Origin: Paralichthys olivaceus
Lineage: Eukaryota; Chordata; Actinopteri; Pleuronectiformes; Paralichthyidae
DNA: 64,000 nucleotides
Reading direction: 5' to 3'
NCBI RefSeq assembly: GCF_024713975.1
Contig: NC_091112.1
Coordinates: 1,778,001 to 1,842,000 of the forward strand
The notes under the pieces were generated by a model that was not told the origin of the DNA, ran no database searches, and saw nothing but the letters and a program-made list of their open reading frames with translations. This document shows positions 42,266 through 53,844 of this stretch, piece after piece. The translations under genes were made by a program, and so were the position numbers. Numbering within the stretch: position 1 is the stretch's first letter; each line of letters opens with the position of its first letter.

Positions 42266-45200
42266 GAGATGGGAGACATTTGGCTGAAATAAAAAGAAAA
42301 TACAAATAATTTCAGTTATTACAGTTAAAAAAACAAACAGAATTTTGTCTTTGTTTTTTCTAGTGGCGATCCTCCTCAAACGATCCACAATATACTGTCA
42401 CTTTTTATTGTTTGTGTGCTGGACGTTGTGTGCGGAGCTTTTTATGAACAGTCTATGGTGCAGAGTGAAGTTAGAAAACTTTGTGTGAACCCTGCAGCTC
42501 TTGAAACAGATGTTGGTGTGTGAGGAACTGAAGTTTGTTTCATGAGGTTTGATCCGGACGAAGCATTCGTTAAAAGAGTCTGAAATAAAAACTCCAGAAA
42601 AATATTGGACAAAGCTTCTGTGTTGGTCTCTCACCATTCCTCTTCCTGTACACAATGAATCCAGTGACAGCGAGGACGACAGCGAGAGCGACCACTGCAG
42701 CAACGATGATGATGGTGGTGGTGGTCACGTCAGTGGGCTTCTCTGTTGAGTGGAATAAAAAAACAAAGCATCAGAACCTGAACAGATGAAGCAGGTTAGA
42801 CGACAACAATCTCCCTGAACCACAATCCTGTACAATAGACACAACAAACACACACAATCAACCTGTTTCTTTGTCCGGCTGTTGTTTTTAACACTGATCT
42901 AAATTTATTGATAAAAACTGAAGAAAGAAAATGACCCAAAACCAACAGAGAGAAAACTTCTCCTGCTACACGTCAGCATACATGACCTGCAGGACTGTTA
43001 GTGGAAATGAAACGTGTGTTTCCCACCGTCATCACTGACTCAAGTCTCACCTCTGTTGGACTCCACTGAGTCTTTGTCCAGTCTTTTGACGATGTCCTCC
43101 TTCACACCAGAGATCTGGAACACACAGTCGTACCTCCTCCAGTCTTCAGGTGGGATTGATGAAACCTGCAGGTCAGCGCTCATCTGGAAGGTCCCGTCAT
43201 GGTTGGGGAGGACCTCTCCGACGTACACGTCCTCATGAAGCTCCTCTCCGTCTTTCCTCCAGAACAACATGGCTGAGTCGGGGTAGAAACCTGTAGCGTG
43301 GCAGCTGACTGGAGAGGAGGGAGACTTCTGGAGGAGAGACATCGAGGGAAGCTCTGGGGAGAAAGAAGAAAGACAGTTCATGGGTCATTCTAATGTATTG
43401 TATACTAATAATACCATTCCTGTTTGATTCCATTGATTTAGCATCAGTCATGTCTGTTCATATACGAGACAAGTGAAGAACTGTGAGATGTGAGCGAGAC
43501 AGAGGCTGAAGTGATGCAAAGACACTGGGTGGACGATATGACGTCAGAGTAATATCACAGTATTTATTGAAAGGTGACAGTTTTATATCAGGATATTTAT
43601 TTTCTTTATACAAACACAAAGTAAACCTCATGTACTGAACAGGTCCTGATAACTTCTGGTTCATGTTGGTATTTTTTGTTAAAGTGCAAAGTGAGCGCAG
43701 GTCAGTCGGGGGGTGAGGAGGGAGGACACTCGGGCTGTGTCTCAATTCAGGGGCGGTCTAACACATTCACAGTAACATGAGGTCACTGTGACCTTGACCT
43801 TTGACCTTCAGGCTCCAAACTCTAATCAGTTCATCTTTGAGTCAAAGTGAATGTTTGTACTAAATCTGAGGAAATTCTCTAAAGACATTCTGGAGATATC
43901 GTGTTCACAGTGATGGGACGGACGACCCCAGAACATAACGGCCACTAGGTGTCGCCAGAGCAGAGGCATAAAAAGAGCAGTGAGAGAGAGAGAGAGAGAG
44001 AGTAAGAAATGAAAGAGGAACATCATGTTCATGGAGGTTATGTGATTTCACCTGTTCTCAGCAGAGAGCTCTTCCCATGCTCCAGGTACTTCTTCAGCCA
44101 GGAAGGACACACCTGGGTTAAGTAGTTCTTCTTATTTGCAAGTCCAAATTTATTATTATCCCACTTCAGTTTGGTGATAACAGCCTGTGGTGTTGGAGCG
44201 ATCCACGTCTCTGTCTCCAGGTCCAATGATATGAAGTCTTCTCCATCATAACCATGTTGTTCATAACCTTTAACTTCTCCAGTCTCATCGTCCCATTCAC
44301 AACCAGACATGAACTGGACAATGTGGACACCTGAGAGAGAGACAGAGATCTGAGCTGTTGTTACACATCTTCACCACACACACACTCTCTCATGTGTGTG
44401 TGTGTGTGTTTTTGTCTGTCTGTGTGTGTGTATGTCTGTGAGTTTGTGTGTGTGTCTGTGTGTGTGTATTTGTGTGTGTGTATTTTTATCTGTCTGTCTG
44501 TGTGTGTCTGTGAGTGTGTGTGTGTTTTTGTCTATGTGTGAGTGTGTATGATTGTGTGTTTGTGTGTGTGTTGTTATTATTAGAGAGTGAAACGTAAACA
44601 AACCTTCAGTCTGGTTGAAGCGTTCCTTTAAGATTTCAATGTTGGCTTTGAAGTTCTGCTGTGAACCCAAAAAGTTCTGAGTGTTACTCTCCCAGTACTG
44701 AGAACCTGTTGCCTTCAACATCCAGTCCTGTTTGGGTTCTGCTTTCTTTGTGTTGCTGTCATAGTGAATGATCTGAACTTCATCAACATAACCAACACCC
44801 ACAAACTCTGGAAAGTTTGGGACTTGAGAGGACGCAGTGTAGAAATACTGCAGAGAGTGAGTCCCTGCAAGAAAAGTTAAAGTGACTTTAGTTTTCAGAA
44901 TGTTTAATAAATCACTGCACTCAGAGTTAAGAACACATGAAGCACATTCAACACAACTTCAGCATCTCTGTTGTGTGGTAAACAAACACAAAAATACATT
45001 GAGAGATAAAACGTCTGCTCCAGAGTCCAGACACTCTTTACTTTGAATTCTACGTCTTAAACATGGATTCAATCTAACGACTCAAAGATTTAATATGAGA
45101 AAATAATATTTTCTACTGCAGAGAATTTAATGTGAAGTGAAAACTACTTCAATTTCCAGTTACTACATGAGACATTTATTCTGAAAGTCCTCATTATCAT

Positions 45201-46815
45201 ATTCAAAATTCAAATTGTGAAATCATGAACATTTTGAACACAACATATGAGCTGTTAGTGGTTTCTCTCAGTCTATATATAAATATATATATATATATAT
45301 ATTCCTCCATATATACACATATATATTTATACTGGACCCAGCTAACAAATCAAAGTGTGACGTTGTTACAGGAAGGGCTTGACTGTGTTTTAAATGTATA
45401 GAATGTCTTTGGCACTGATTCCAAAGATGTTAATGTCAAATACTTATGACAAAGACATGTAACTGAGACTTTATGTTTAAATGTTAAACCATTAGATTCA
45501 TGATAAATAACTAGAACTGTAATAATAATACAAAGAAAACACAAATATGACCAAACAGAACTTGAATGAAGAAAATAAACATGTATGTTTTTATCCCTGT
45601 TTTAAAATGTAAAGATAAATGCACATCTTCTTTGTTTATTGTGCACAAATAAAATTGGTGCATATGGACCAACACAAACACTGATACCTTCATATCTGAG
45701 ACAGACTCATATCAAGCAGTCAGGCTTTAGTGCAGATGTGATCACATTAGAAAGTATGAACAGACATCTGTCATTTCTTCATTATGGAGGCAGCCTCATC
45801 ATGAGTCTTTGTCTCCCTGCTTCTTTTCACTTCTATCATTTACATTCTAGATGAATTTGTGTTGTGTGTTAGTAATAATTTGTGTTGATGGTATTGGAGT
45901 AGGAGGTCACATTGATAACAGATCATTCATTAGTAATGTGTCATGTCAGTCATGTTACTCACGGTCTTTATGCCTAAATGAGGTTGAATATTGAACCAAC
46001 AAAGCAGGAAGCTGTTTGTCCTCAGCACTTTCTGTATCTATGGAAACAGCGCCACCAACTGACCACAATAAAAACCAGAACTGAGTCGTCGCCTTATTTG
46101 TCAGTTGAGCCAGTTTAGATGAATAATTGAGGTGTTTGATGGGAAATGAATCATCAACCATTAAACAGATGTTCAAATATATGTATTTACATCAATAACA
46201 GTCTTGATTCATATCAACAGACTGAACCTGTTATTTCTCCACAACTTGTTATAAACCAACATGAAACACGAGACACGTCATGAAGAACTCAGTGAAATAA
46301 TCAAGTTCATAATGTTTAGAACAGACAAGAAACTCTTGGTTTTCTCGCTGAGTTGAAACGTTGCTTCGTGTTTCACTGTTTCTTGATTTATCGGAGTCTG
46401 TTGGACTTTTTGCAGAATCGTTGCGTCATTTTGTCCAGAACCAGCTCGGACCGTGTCGATCTTAATGGTTCTGATCAAAGGACGAAATCAACTAATGGTC
46501 CGGATCAGAAGAAAGAAAAAGAAAAGTCACTTTTCAGTTCAGCTTTTCAGAAAGAGAACAGAAGCTTTCCTTCTTACATGAGATCCATGACATTTACTAA
46601 CATGAACTTTGAAATCAGCTCTTTGAAACTTTATTCAACTTCTAAAATCTGAAGGAACCAAACATCCAACATTACAACAGACCTTCAAATCATTGAAGTG
46701 TCTTTTAAATACACGGAGCATTTGTCTTTCATTTCAAATCAAGTAGAAACTAGAACTCACTTGCCGTCGCGCTGTGTGTTCCTGCCAGTAGAAGCAGGAA
46801 AAGTAAAGTGTGCAT
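42266..46815 (-). CDS. MHC class I heavy chain, U lineage, gene 1
   Basis: Exons on the minus strand: leader 46815-46761; alpha1 44864-44604; alpha2 44330-44052; alpha3 43353-43051; transmembrane 42742-42635; short tail exon 42283-42266. All phases agree. The leader is [18 protein letters not shown]. Alpha1 begins [15 protein letters not shown] (Tyr7) and keeps Tyr59 (SQYWE) and Arg84 (KERFNQT). Alpha2 keeps Thr143, Lys146 and Trp147 (ITKLKWD), Tyr159 and Tyr171 (WLKKYLEHG). These are the peptide-end anchors expected of a classical fish class I molecule. Alpha3 has the Ig-fold CHATGFYPD and YDCVFQ cysteines. The membrane helix ends VYRKRN. The tail is uncertain: 42283-42266 may read on to a stop (AKCLPSRK) or splice to an acceptor at 41325, whose frame stays open about 45 codons. 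An alternative exon begins at 42584. Likely classical, interferon-inducible and ER-assembled with beta2-microglobulin. Confidence 0.93.
43770..43950. repeat. Dispersed repeat copy in class I gene 1 intron 3
   Basis: GAGGTCACTGTGACCTTGAC through 'GGAGATATCGTGTTCACAGTG'. Copy B has a longer version (57700-58020) with an extra internal segment of about 90 bp. Confidence 0.7.
44385..44580. repeat. GT-rich microsatellite in class I gene 1 intron 2
   Basis: Interrupted TGTGTG/TCTGTG repeat of about 190 bp. In copy B the equivalent intron holds two separate CA/GT tracts with about 0.8 kb between them. Confidence 0.9.
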
Positions 46816-46951
46816 TGTGAGCGGTGCTACATTTCTCTTTGCTGGACTGAAGGTAGATGAGGTCTTCTGTCCACAGAGAGACGGACTGTGGCTCCAGAGA
46901 CAAAAACAACGAGACGAGAGGACACACAGAGAGGAGGGGACATCATCTGAG

Positions 46952-46984
46952 CCAATGAGAATTCAGGATCAGCCTCTACGTCAC
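46952..46984 (-). promoter_or_regulatory. X2/Y-like promoter module of class I gene 1
   Basis: On the minus strand GTGACGTA (46984-46977) is followed after 20 bp by ATTGG (46956-46952, an inverted CCAAT). This is the order and approximate spacing of the X2 and Y boxes of vertebrate MHC promoters (CREB/ATF and NF-Y sites). It lies about 140-170 bp above the start codon. A half ISRE (GGTGAAACT on the plus strand, 46994-47002) lies next to it. Confidence 0.65.
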
Positions 46985-47100
46985 TTAAATCCAGGTGAAA
47001 CTCACCAAACTAGGTTGTGAACTTGGGCTGAGCGCTGAGGCCGATGCGGAAGTGCAATGAGCTGTAATTCACGGGGTGTCCACTTGAGGCTGGCTCCAGG

Positions 47101-48525
47101 AGTTACAGTTATAGTTACAGTTATAGTTATAGTTATAGTTACAGTTACAGTTATAGTTACAGTTACAGTTATAGTTAAAGTTACAGTTACAGTTATAGTT
47201 ATAGTTACAGTTATAGTTACAGTTACAGTTATAGTTACAGTTATAGTTACAGTTATAGTTATAGTTATAGTTACAGTTACAGTTATAGTTACAGTTACAG
47301 TTATAGTTATAGTTATAGTTACAGTTACAGTTATAGTTACAGTTATAGTTACAGTTATAGTTATAGTTACAATTACAGTTATAGTTATAGTTATAGTTAC
47401 AGTTACAGTTACAGTTATAGTTATAGTTACAGTTATAGTTACAGTTACAGTTATAGTTATAGTTACAGTTATAGTTATAGTTACAGTTACAGTTATAGTT
47501 ACAGTTATAGTTACAGTTATAGTTACAATTACAGTTATAGTTATAGTTATAGTTATAGTTACAGTTACAGTTATAGTTACAGTTATAGTTATAGTTACAG
47601 TTATAGTTACAGTTATAGTTATAGTTATAGTTACAGTTATAGTTATAGTTACAGTTATAGTTACAGTTATAGTTACAGTTATAGTTATAGTTACAGTTAC
47701 AGTTACAGTTATAGTTACAGTTATAGTTACAGTTATAGTTACAGTTACAGTTATAGTTATAGTTACAGTTATAGTTATAGTTATAGTTACAGTTATAGTT
47801 ATAGTTACAGTTACAGTTATAGTTATAGTTACAGTTATAGTTACAGTTACAGTTATAGTTATAGTTATAGTTACAGTTATAGTTATAGTTACAGTTATAG
47901 TTATAGTTATAGTTACAGTTATAGTTATAGTTACAGTTATAGTTACAGTTATAGTTATAGTTATAGTTATAGTTACAGTTATAGTTATAGTTATAGTTAC
48001 AGTTATAGTTATAGTTATAGTTACAGTTATAGTTACAGTTACAGTTATAGTTATAGTTATAGTTACAGTTATAGTTATAGTTACAGTTATAGTTATAGTT
48101 ATAGTTACAGTTATAGTTATAGTTACAGTTATAGTTACAGTTATAGTTATAGTTATAGTTATAGTTACAGTTACAGTTATAGTTATAGTTACAGTTATAG
48201 TTACAGTTACAGTTATAGTTATAGTTACAGTTATAGTTACAGTTACAGTTATAGTTATAGTTATAGTTACAGTTATAGTTATAGTTATAGTTACAGTTAT
48301 AGTTATAGTTACAGTTATAGTTATAGTTACAGTTACAGTTATAGTTATAGTTACAGTTATAGTTACAGTTATAGTTATAGTTATAGTTATAGTTACAGTT
48401 ATAGTTATAGTTATAGTTACAGTTATAGTTATAGTTACAGTTATAGTTACAGTTATAGTTATAGTTATAGTTATAGTTACAGTTATAGTTATAGTTATAG
48501 TTACAGTTATAGTTATAGTTATAGT
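47101..48525. repeat. Hexamer satellite (ATAGTT/ACAGTT)n, about 237 units
   Basis: A 1.4-kb array of two hexamers, ATAGTT and ACAGTT, differing by one C/T, in irregular order. Rare variants are ATAGTTAAAGTT near 47175 and ACAATT near 47371 and 47527. Because the unit is a multiple of three and lacks stops in one frame, both strands show spurious 500-codon frames of alternating Val/Ile/Thr. Confidence 0.98.
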
Positions 48526-48685
48526 ATGGTCCATGTTAAAACACCAGACTTTAGAGCAGAATTAAACGTGTTTACAGCCTGGTTCTTCCTTCATGACAAC
48601 GTTTAGATAATTTAGAGATTTGAAATTGTGAATAATTATCACTTGATTGACGCGTGACGTCACCGTTAGCTCGTCACTCGGGCTG

Positions 48686-48725
48686 TTAGCCTGTTAGCTC
48701 GGCTTCACCTGAGCTAACAGGCTAA
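48686..48725. repeat. Perfect 15-bp inverted repeat with 10-nt loop
   Basis: TTAGCCTGTTAGCTC (48686-48700) pairs perfectly with GAGCTAACAGGCTAA (48711-48725). It lies in a CpG-richer part of the insertion. It could be a cruciform or an internal feature of the element. Confidence 0.85.
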
Positions 48726-48729
48726 TCCC

Positions 48730-50060
48730 CGTCACCGAGCACGAGCGGAGTCTGTGGAGGAGTTTTCACTCACATGTCGGATGAATATCATCGTCTGTTG
48801 TTCGGCTGATTGTCCTGACGGAGAAGTGGAAGACGTCTGTGCTGCAGTGTCTGTGGTGAGTAAAGTACTGTCTTTGATTTACGTGTCAGTAGTGATGAGC
48901 AGGTATCATTGTTACCTAGCTCCGCTAACCTCCAGGTAAGATAGCAGCAGTAACGGCGATGCTAACGGGAGGGACGGGAGTTATTAACCCGACATGAAGC
49001 GTCCGACAGCGGAGAGAGGAGCGTTAGAGTTTATGGTGATAAATCTTTTAAACTGAAGGCGACTGTGTGTTTAGTGAATATCATCAAGTTAGATATCTAA
49101 CGTTCTGTCTCTTATGGCAAAAAAGAAAAAAACACTGTTTTTATCTAAAGTTTATCAAATCGGAAAGTAAAAGATGAACATTGTTGTGATAACAGTGTTA
49201 ATTTTACCAACCATAATGGATAAAGAAATTGACTCAATATTATCCATGACACTTTGCAATGACTACTAACTTTAAGCAGTTACAAGTCATCTTTAGTTGA
49301 GGGATGAAGCTTGTGCAGGTCGTCCTCATGTTGACCAGCCTGAAGCTGCTGATCTCCACCATGTTGCTGCGGCCACAGTGGATTCTGAGGACATCAGGTG
49401 TTGCAGTGCTTCATGAAATGAAAAAAGTCACAATAAAGGATGTTTTATGCTGAAATCATTGTCACATCTGTAGATATTAAGGAACATAGGAGAAACACGA
49501 TTATTTACAGATACTGTACAATACAATAATTACAATACTTTTGACACACGTAATATCAGCTGTGTTAAGCAGCCAAGACGGGTACTTACAGTTTATTCTG
49601 TGTTCAGCAGGTGGAAGCACCACAGATTTCAGCCAAACTGATGTACTAAAAGAAATAAACACAAATATATAAAATGTCTTTCTACCACATCTGTAATATT
49701 CAAGGGTGATAATCTCACAGTGCTGTTGATAACAGTCCACATCAAGTCCCTCAATTTATCTGGGTGTTAAAACATAGATAAATAATAAATATGAGCGCTG
49801 TTTACAACAGTGGTGTGTGGAGATTATAATCACATCTAAAGTGTTATATAATTACACATCTGCACTGAGCCTAATTCACTGTGAATTCCATAACAGGCTA
49901 AAAAATGAGGTTGTAATAGTTATGGTGATTATACGAGCCTATATCACATGCAACTTACACATGCATCTTGTTAATATGAACTTATTAAAATTACAATCAA
50001 ATGACAAAACACAAAGGAGCCAGGAACTAGGAGGAGTCAGGCCCCGGCAAAATGGCGCTG
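48730..50060. other. Remainder of the inserted block, no gene seen
   Basis: A CpG-containing part (48730-49030) is followed by AT-rich sequence. Only short frames without splice context exist. Confidence 0.5.
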
Positions 50061-50204
50061 GGTGAAACGCCCACTGCGAGCCTCATTTTCACTCTTCAGA
50101 AACCAACGGGTGACGTCACGGACACTACGTCCATCTTTATATACAGTCTATGGTTGTGAACCAAGAGTAAAAGTAAAGTTCTAGTTGTTTTAGGCTGAAT
50201 ATTG

Positions 50205-50384
50205 TGAAAACTTCGCATCTTGTATATTGTATTTGTAGGATAATGTATTTTTAAGATTATTTATATGTAGTTCAACACGTTTCTAAGATAATGTATTAAT
50301 AGGATTACTGTATTTGTAGGATAACATGTCGACATTGTACTTGTAGTATAATGTATTAGTAGGATAATGTATTTGTAGGATATT
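50205..50384 (+). repeat. Degenerate minisatellite, left part, interrupted by a LINE
   Basis: Repeated phrases of 'TGTATTTGTAGGATAATGTATTAGTAGGA' type. They resume after the LINE fragment at 51113 and match the cleaner 32-bp array at 61371-61562 in copy B's flank. Confidence 0.75.
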
Positions 50385-51112
50385 TATTGATTGCAACATA
50401 TAAAAACGGTCAGAGCAGACTGCATCTGCTGAGGAAGCTCAGGTCCTTTGGCGTGCAGGGTGCACTCCTGACTTCTTTCTATGACTCTGTGGTGGCATCA
50501 GCCATTTTCTATAGTGTAGTCTGCTGGAACAGCAGCATCTCAGCAGCAGACAGGAGGACCTGGATAAACTCATCTAGAAGGCCAGCTCCATCCTGGGATG
50601 CCCTCTTGACTCAGTGCAGGTGATGGGAGAGAGCAGGATGATGGACAAGCTGTCATCGCTGCTGGTGCAGGAGTCCCACCCCCTACAGGTCACTCTCAAA
50701 GCCCTGGGCAGCTCCTTCAGCAACAGACTGATACACCCCAAGTGTGTGAAGGAGAGGTATCGAAGGTCCTTGTTGGTCCTGCTGCTGTCAGACTCTACAA
50801 TCACTGCTCCCAGTAGAATACATCTGTATACAATTTTTATAAATACCCATATTTATATTTATTATCACTAGTAAATACACAGCCACACCCTTACTTCTTG
50901 TAAATTCATTTTTTTGCACACTGAATATGTCCATATGTATATAGCAGTATATTCTTTCTATTCTATTTTCTTACCTTTAAATTATCTTGTTTATTTTTCA
51001 CTATTGTTATTGTTTTTAAAAAACTCTACTGTCCTGTTGCTGCTGTGACAAAGAAATGTCCCCGTTTGTGGGACAATAAAGGTATTCTGATTCTGATTCT
51101 GATTATGTTCTT
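50385..51112 (+). mobile_element. 5'-truncated LINE fragment (L2/Rex-like) inside a minisatellite
   Basis: A frame at 50387-50623 reads SRLHLLRKLRSFGVQGALL followed by SFYDSVVASAIFYSVVCWN, typical of the C-terminal reverse-transcriptase region of fish non-LTR elements. Later frames are broken. The 3' end is 'GGGACAATAAAGGTATTCTG' plus ATTCTG repeats, a typical LINE tail. It is non-coding now and split the surrounding minisatellite. Confidence 0.82.
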
Positions 51113-51240
51113 GTAGGATAATTTATTGATGTTGTACTTATAATGTATTGTATTTGTAAGATAATGTATTTATAGGGTATTGTACTGTATTGATTATATT
51201 CTCGTAGGATAATGTATTGATATTGTATTTGTAGGATAAC
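51113..51240 (+). repeat. Degenerate minisatellite, right part
   Basis: 'TTCTTGTAGGATAATTTATTGATGTTGTACTT' repeats that continue the array at 50205-50384 after the LINE insertion. Confidence 0.7.
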
Positions 51241-51274
51241 CAACAACAACAAGTGTCACAAGTCAACCCTGAAT

Positions 51275-51400
51275 TTGTTTTGTGATATTATTTTACAAGT
51301 GGGCAACTTTAGAATCACATCCATTTTGTTTGGGCCACAAGAAGGAGACCAGAAGTGTCACATCATCGCCTGAAGTGGTTCACATCCGCATCTAGTCTGG
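51275..51400 (-). repeat. Dispersed repeat family G, copy 3 (partial)
   Basis: 'ATTTTACAAGTGGGCAACTTT', 'CATCCATTTTGTTTGGGCCAC' and 'ATCATCGCCTGAAGTGG' match the copies in tap2 intron 1 and the tap2-psmb9 gap. Confidence 0.7.
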
Positions 51401-51681
51401 TTGTGTATAAAGATTAAGATTCCTCTTTATGGTCCCACACACAGCATGCCACATGCAAACATGGGGAAATTTGACCTCTGTATTTAACCCATCCGTGTGA
51501 ACGGAGCACACGGAACACAATCCACACAGTGACCACACATGGAATAGTAGGCAGCCATGAAGGTGCCTGGGGAGCAATTGGGGGGTTCGGTGCCTTGCTT
51601 CAGTGCCCAGGAGGTGAACTGGCACCTCTCCACATGTAGATGAGATGAACTAGTGAAAACATCACGAGGATGATTGTACAT

Positions 51682-51735
51682 TAAATTTCTACCAATAGTT
51701 CCCTTTCACCTAAATCTTACACACTGGACCTTTAA
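51682..51735 (-). mobile_element. Partial copy of the TTAA MITE
   Basis: Reads in reverse as TTAAAGGTCCAGTGTGTAAG and continues to GGGAACTATTGG, matching the left end of the element at 23280-23666. Only one end is present. Confidence 0.75.
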
Positions 51736-51739
51736 AACT

Positions 51740-53337
51740 ACACCGTAACGAACTGCTGTAAGAAAACGTCCAAATTCTGACGGTAACATTCTGTCTTCCA
51801 TTGAAACGGTACTGTGCTGTAGAAAACAATGCATTCTGGGAAATATGTATGAGCAGCTTGCAGTTTTCCTTAGAATATTGTAATACACTGTAAACAGCAT
51901 TGCATTCTGGGGGCGACGTCAGAATCAGCAGCAGAGATCCTGCAACAACTGAACGCTGCTTCATTTCTAGAAGACACACGTGGACCACAAAGTCATGAAG
52001 CAACTCTGGACCTTTATTTGGAGGATTATCCATCTGAGTCCTGCATTTTATGAGCAAGTCTTCGGTAAGTTGAGAGAAGTTTCCTCTTGCATTGTTTCCT
52101 TACTTTTGGTGTCTTTAAAGAAACTCAGACTGATCAGAAGCGTAACTCAGCTTCAGCACTTGCATGTGCTCCGTCAACTGAGCCATGTGGTGAGTTGTGA
52201 GTACAGCAGAGAAGCTCATTTTGAAATGAGTATTTTGTAGGTTAGGACCGTTTCTAAAAAGCACTTACAAGTTATTCTCGTTGTCTTTTGTGTGGTCAGT
52301 TGTTTTGCAGCGAGGAGCATTATTGTGAGTTTGTCCTCTTCTGTACATTTTCACTAGAACCTTAACTCCACTACAGCTGTAGTAATGTTAGAGCTGAACT
52401 GGTGTTGAAGCTGAACTAATATTACTGTGTGATATCAGTATGTTGTCCAGCTGCTGAAGGCCCACTTGACAAAGACAGATGGACTCACTCGTCTAGTTTG
52501 TTTCTCTTCTCAGTTATACTGCAGTGAATCGTTGCCGTCCTAATCCTCGTGTAATAAAGTTAATATTCTCAACACAGGTTTATTCCTCTGCTCCACAGCT
52601 GTCTTTAGAAGTGGTGGCCAAAGGACACTCCACCTACTTTTGACTCCTCGTCTCATGTTGCTCGGTATGTATTCAGAACAAATATCTTCTGTTGCTTATC
52701 AGATGGGTTTTTTTAAGTTATCTGTATTAATAATAAACGAAGCATGGATTTTCTTTCTATTAGAGATGTTTGCAAAAGTCAAGATGCTTTTTGAGTCTTG
52801 ATTCATGTCTCAGGTGGAAAAGTGCCTTTGACAGCTGGACACTGGATGATCAGCCTTGAGGATCGTATGTGGGGGGGTCCACTCAACGTTTGTGACAGGG
52901 CTTTCTGCTCTGTTTACAGATTGAACATCTTTAACTGGGAAGCTGTCTGTACAAGGTAAGACTTGTGCTGTCCATCTGTCAGTTTCTCTTTTTTTCCAAA
53001 ATGTTCACATGTATTTTCAACCCTTACTTCAGAAACACTTGATTGTAGACTTCATATATCACAGACTTTATTTCCATCCGACCTCTGATCTCTTGTGTTC
53101 TTCTGTGTTTTGTAGATGCTTCTTTTGAATCAACCCAGAAAGAGGAACAAAAGCCGTTTGGGGGAATCGTCTCCAAGAGGACAGGGAGAGTCGTTCAGAG
53201 TGGATCTTCATAGGTCAGTGAGAGCTCTCTCCCCAGACACTTCACATCAATGCAACCATGGTTCTTTGTCAGTGTTTGTCACGTGATCATATTCTTGTTC
53301 TCCTGTCCACTAAATGTGAATCATTTCACTTCACAAA
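51740..53337 (+). other. Unassigned region, possible spliced non-coding transcript or remnant
   Basis: A short frame starting at 51995 (ATGAAGCAACTCTGGACC) runs to a good donor (CGGTAAGT near 52063). Consensus-like acceptors follow (for example TGCTCCACAG near 52600 and TTTTGTAG near 53116). I cannot connect these to a recognisable protein. It may be a long non-coding RNA or the remains of an element. Confidence 0.25.
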
Positions 53338-53521
53338 TGTCTTTTTCCTGGAAAGAGTCACAGGTTTGACCAAATAGGCTTTTCCTTGCTGCTCTTACAG
53401 GTCAAATCCACATTTGTTTATTCTCTGGGACAATAATGAACATTTGAACTTTCACAGACGTGTTCAACTTTTCTACACATTGAATCACAAAGAGACAGAA
53501 ATCCAAGAGAGTATCAGGGAC

Positions 53522-53527
53522 TTTATT
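53522..53527 (-). terminator. Polyadenylation signal of class I gene 2
   Basis: AATAAA on the minus strand, at the same place as the signal of copy A. Confidence 0.5.
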
Positions 53528-53844
53528 CAAAACACAAAAGGAATGAAACAGCAAAGCAGCTTCATTTAACATTCATTTATAAAAACCCAACACGTCAACG
53601 TTCACTTTCTACACTGTAAAAATGAAAACTTGGAATTGCGTTACTGCGATTTCTATTTTCTTCAAATAACTTTACTTTGTTAAATTTGTAAAGTTGCTGA
53701 ATTTATGGTGACAAAACACAAAATAGTAAGTTTGTGATGTGACACCTCTCACGTCTCATCAGGGGAAACGTGGCCTCACGTCATGAAGCTGAGTGTTCAG
53801 GTTGAATACAGGACAGAGATTCTGGATCTGCAGTTGCATATGTT

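Larger units (their letters stand above)
39248..47022. repeat. Segmental duplication, copy A (class I gene 1)
   Basis: From GTCTTTTTCCTGGAAAGAGT to AGGTTGTGAAC this segment matches 53341-61214 almost base for base outside a few indels and the alpha1/alpha2 exons. The homology then continues at 50162 after an inserted block. Copy A keeps about 440 bp of intron 1 and about 115 bp of 3' sequence that copy B lacks. Confidence 0.95.
47023..50161. mobile_element. 3.1-kb insertion between class I copies, flanked by a 10-bp repeat
   Basis: The decamer GGTTGTGAAC occurs at 47013-47022 and 50152-50161 but only once (61205-61214) at the matching place in copy B. The intervening DNA is absent from copy B. 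Its ends ('GGGGTGTCCACTTGAGGCTG' at the left, 'CTACGTCCATCTTTATATAC' at the right) resemble, from memory, a dispersed non-autonomous element of teleosts. It contains the hexamer array, a hairpin and a GC-rich patch, and no clear coding exon. Confidence 0.7.

Noticed and set aside
41100-46000. Class I gene 1 as a pseudogene
   Set aside because: All exon phases agree, no internal stop was seen from leader to transmembrane exon, and the promoter module is intact.
47002-48565. Frames of 510 and 502 codons on opposite strands
   Set aside because: They are translations of the stop-free hexamer array (Val/Ile/Thr repeats) with no splice or start context; an artefact of a unit length divisible by three.
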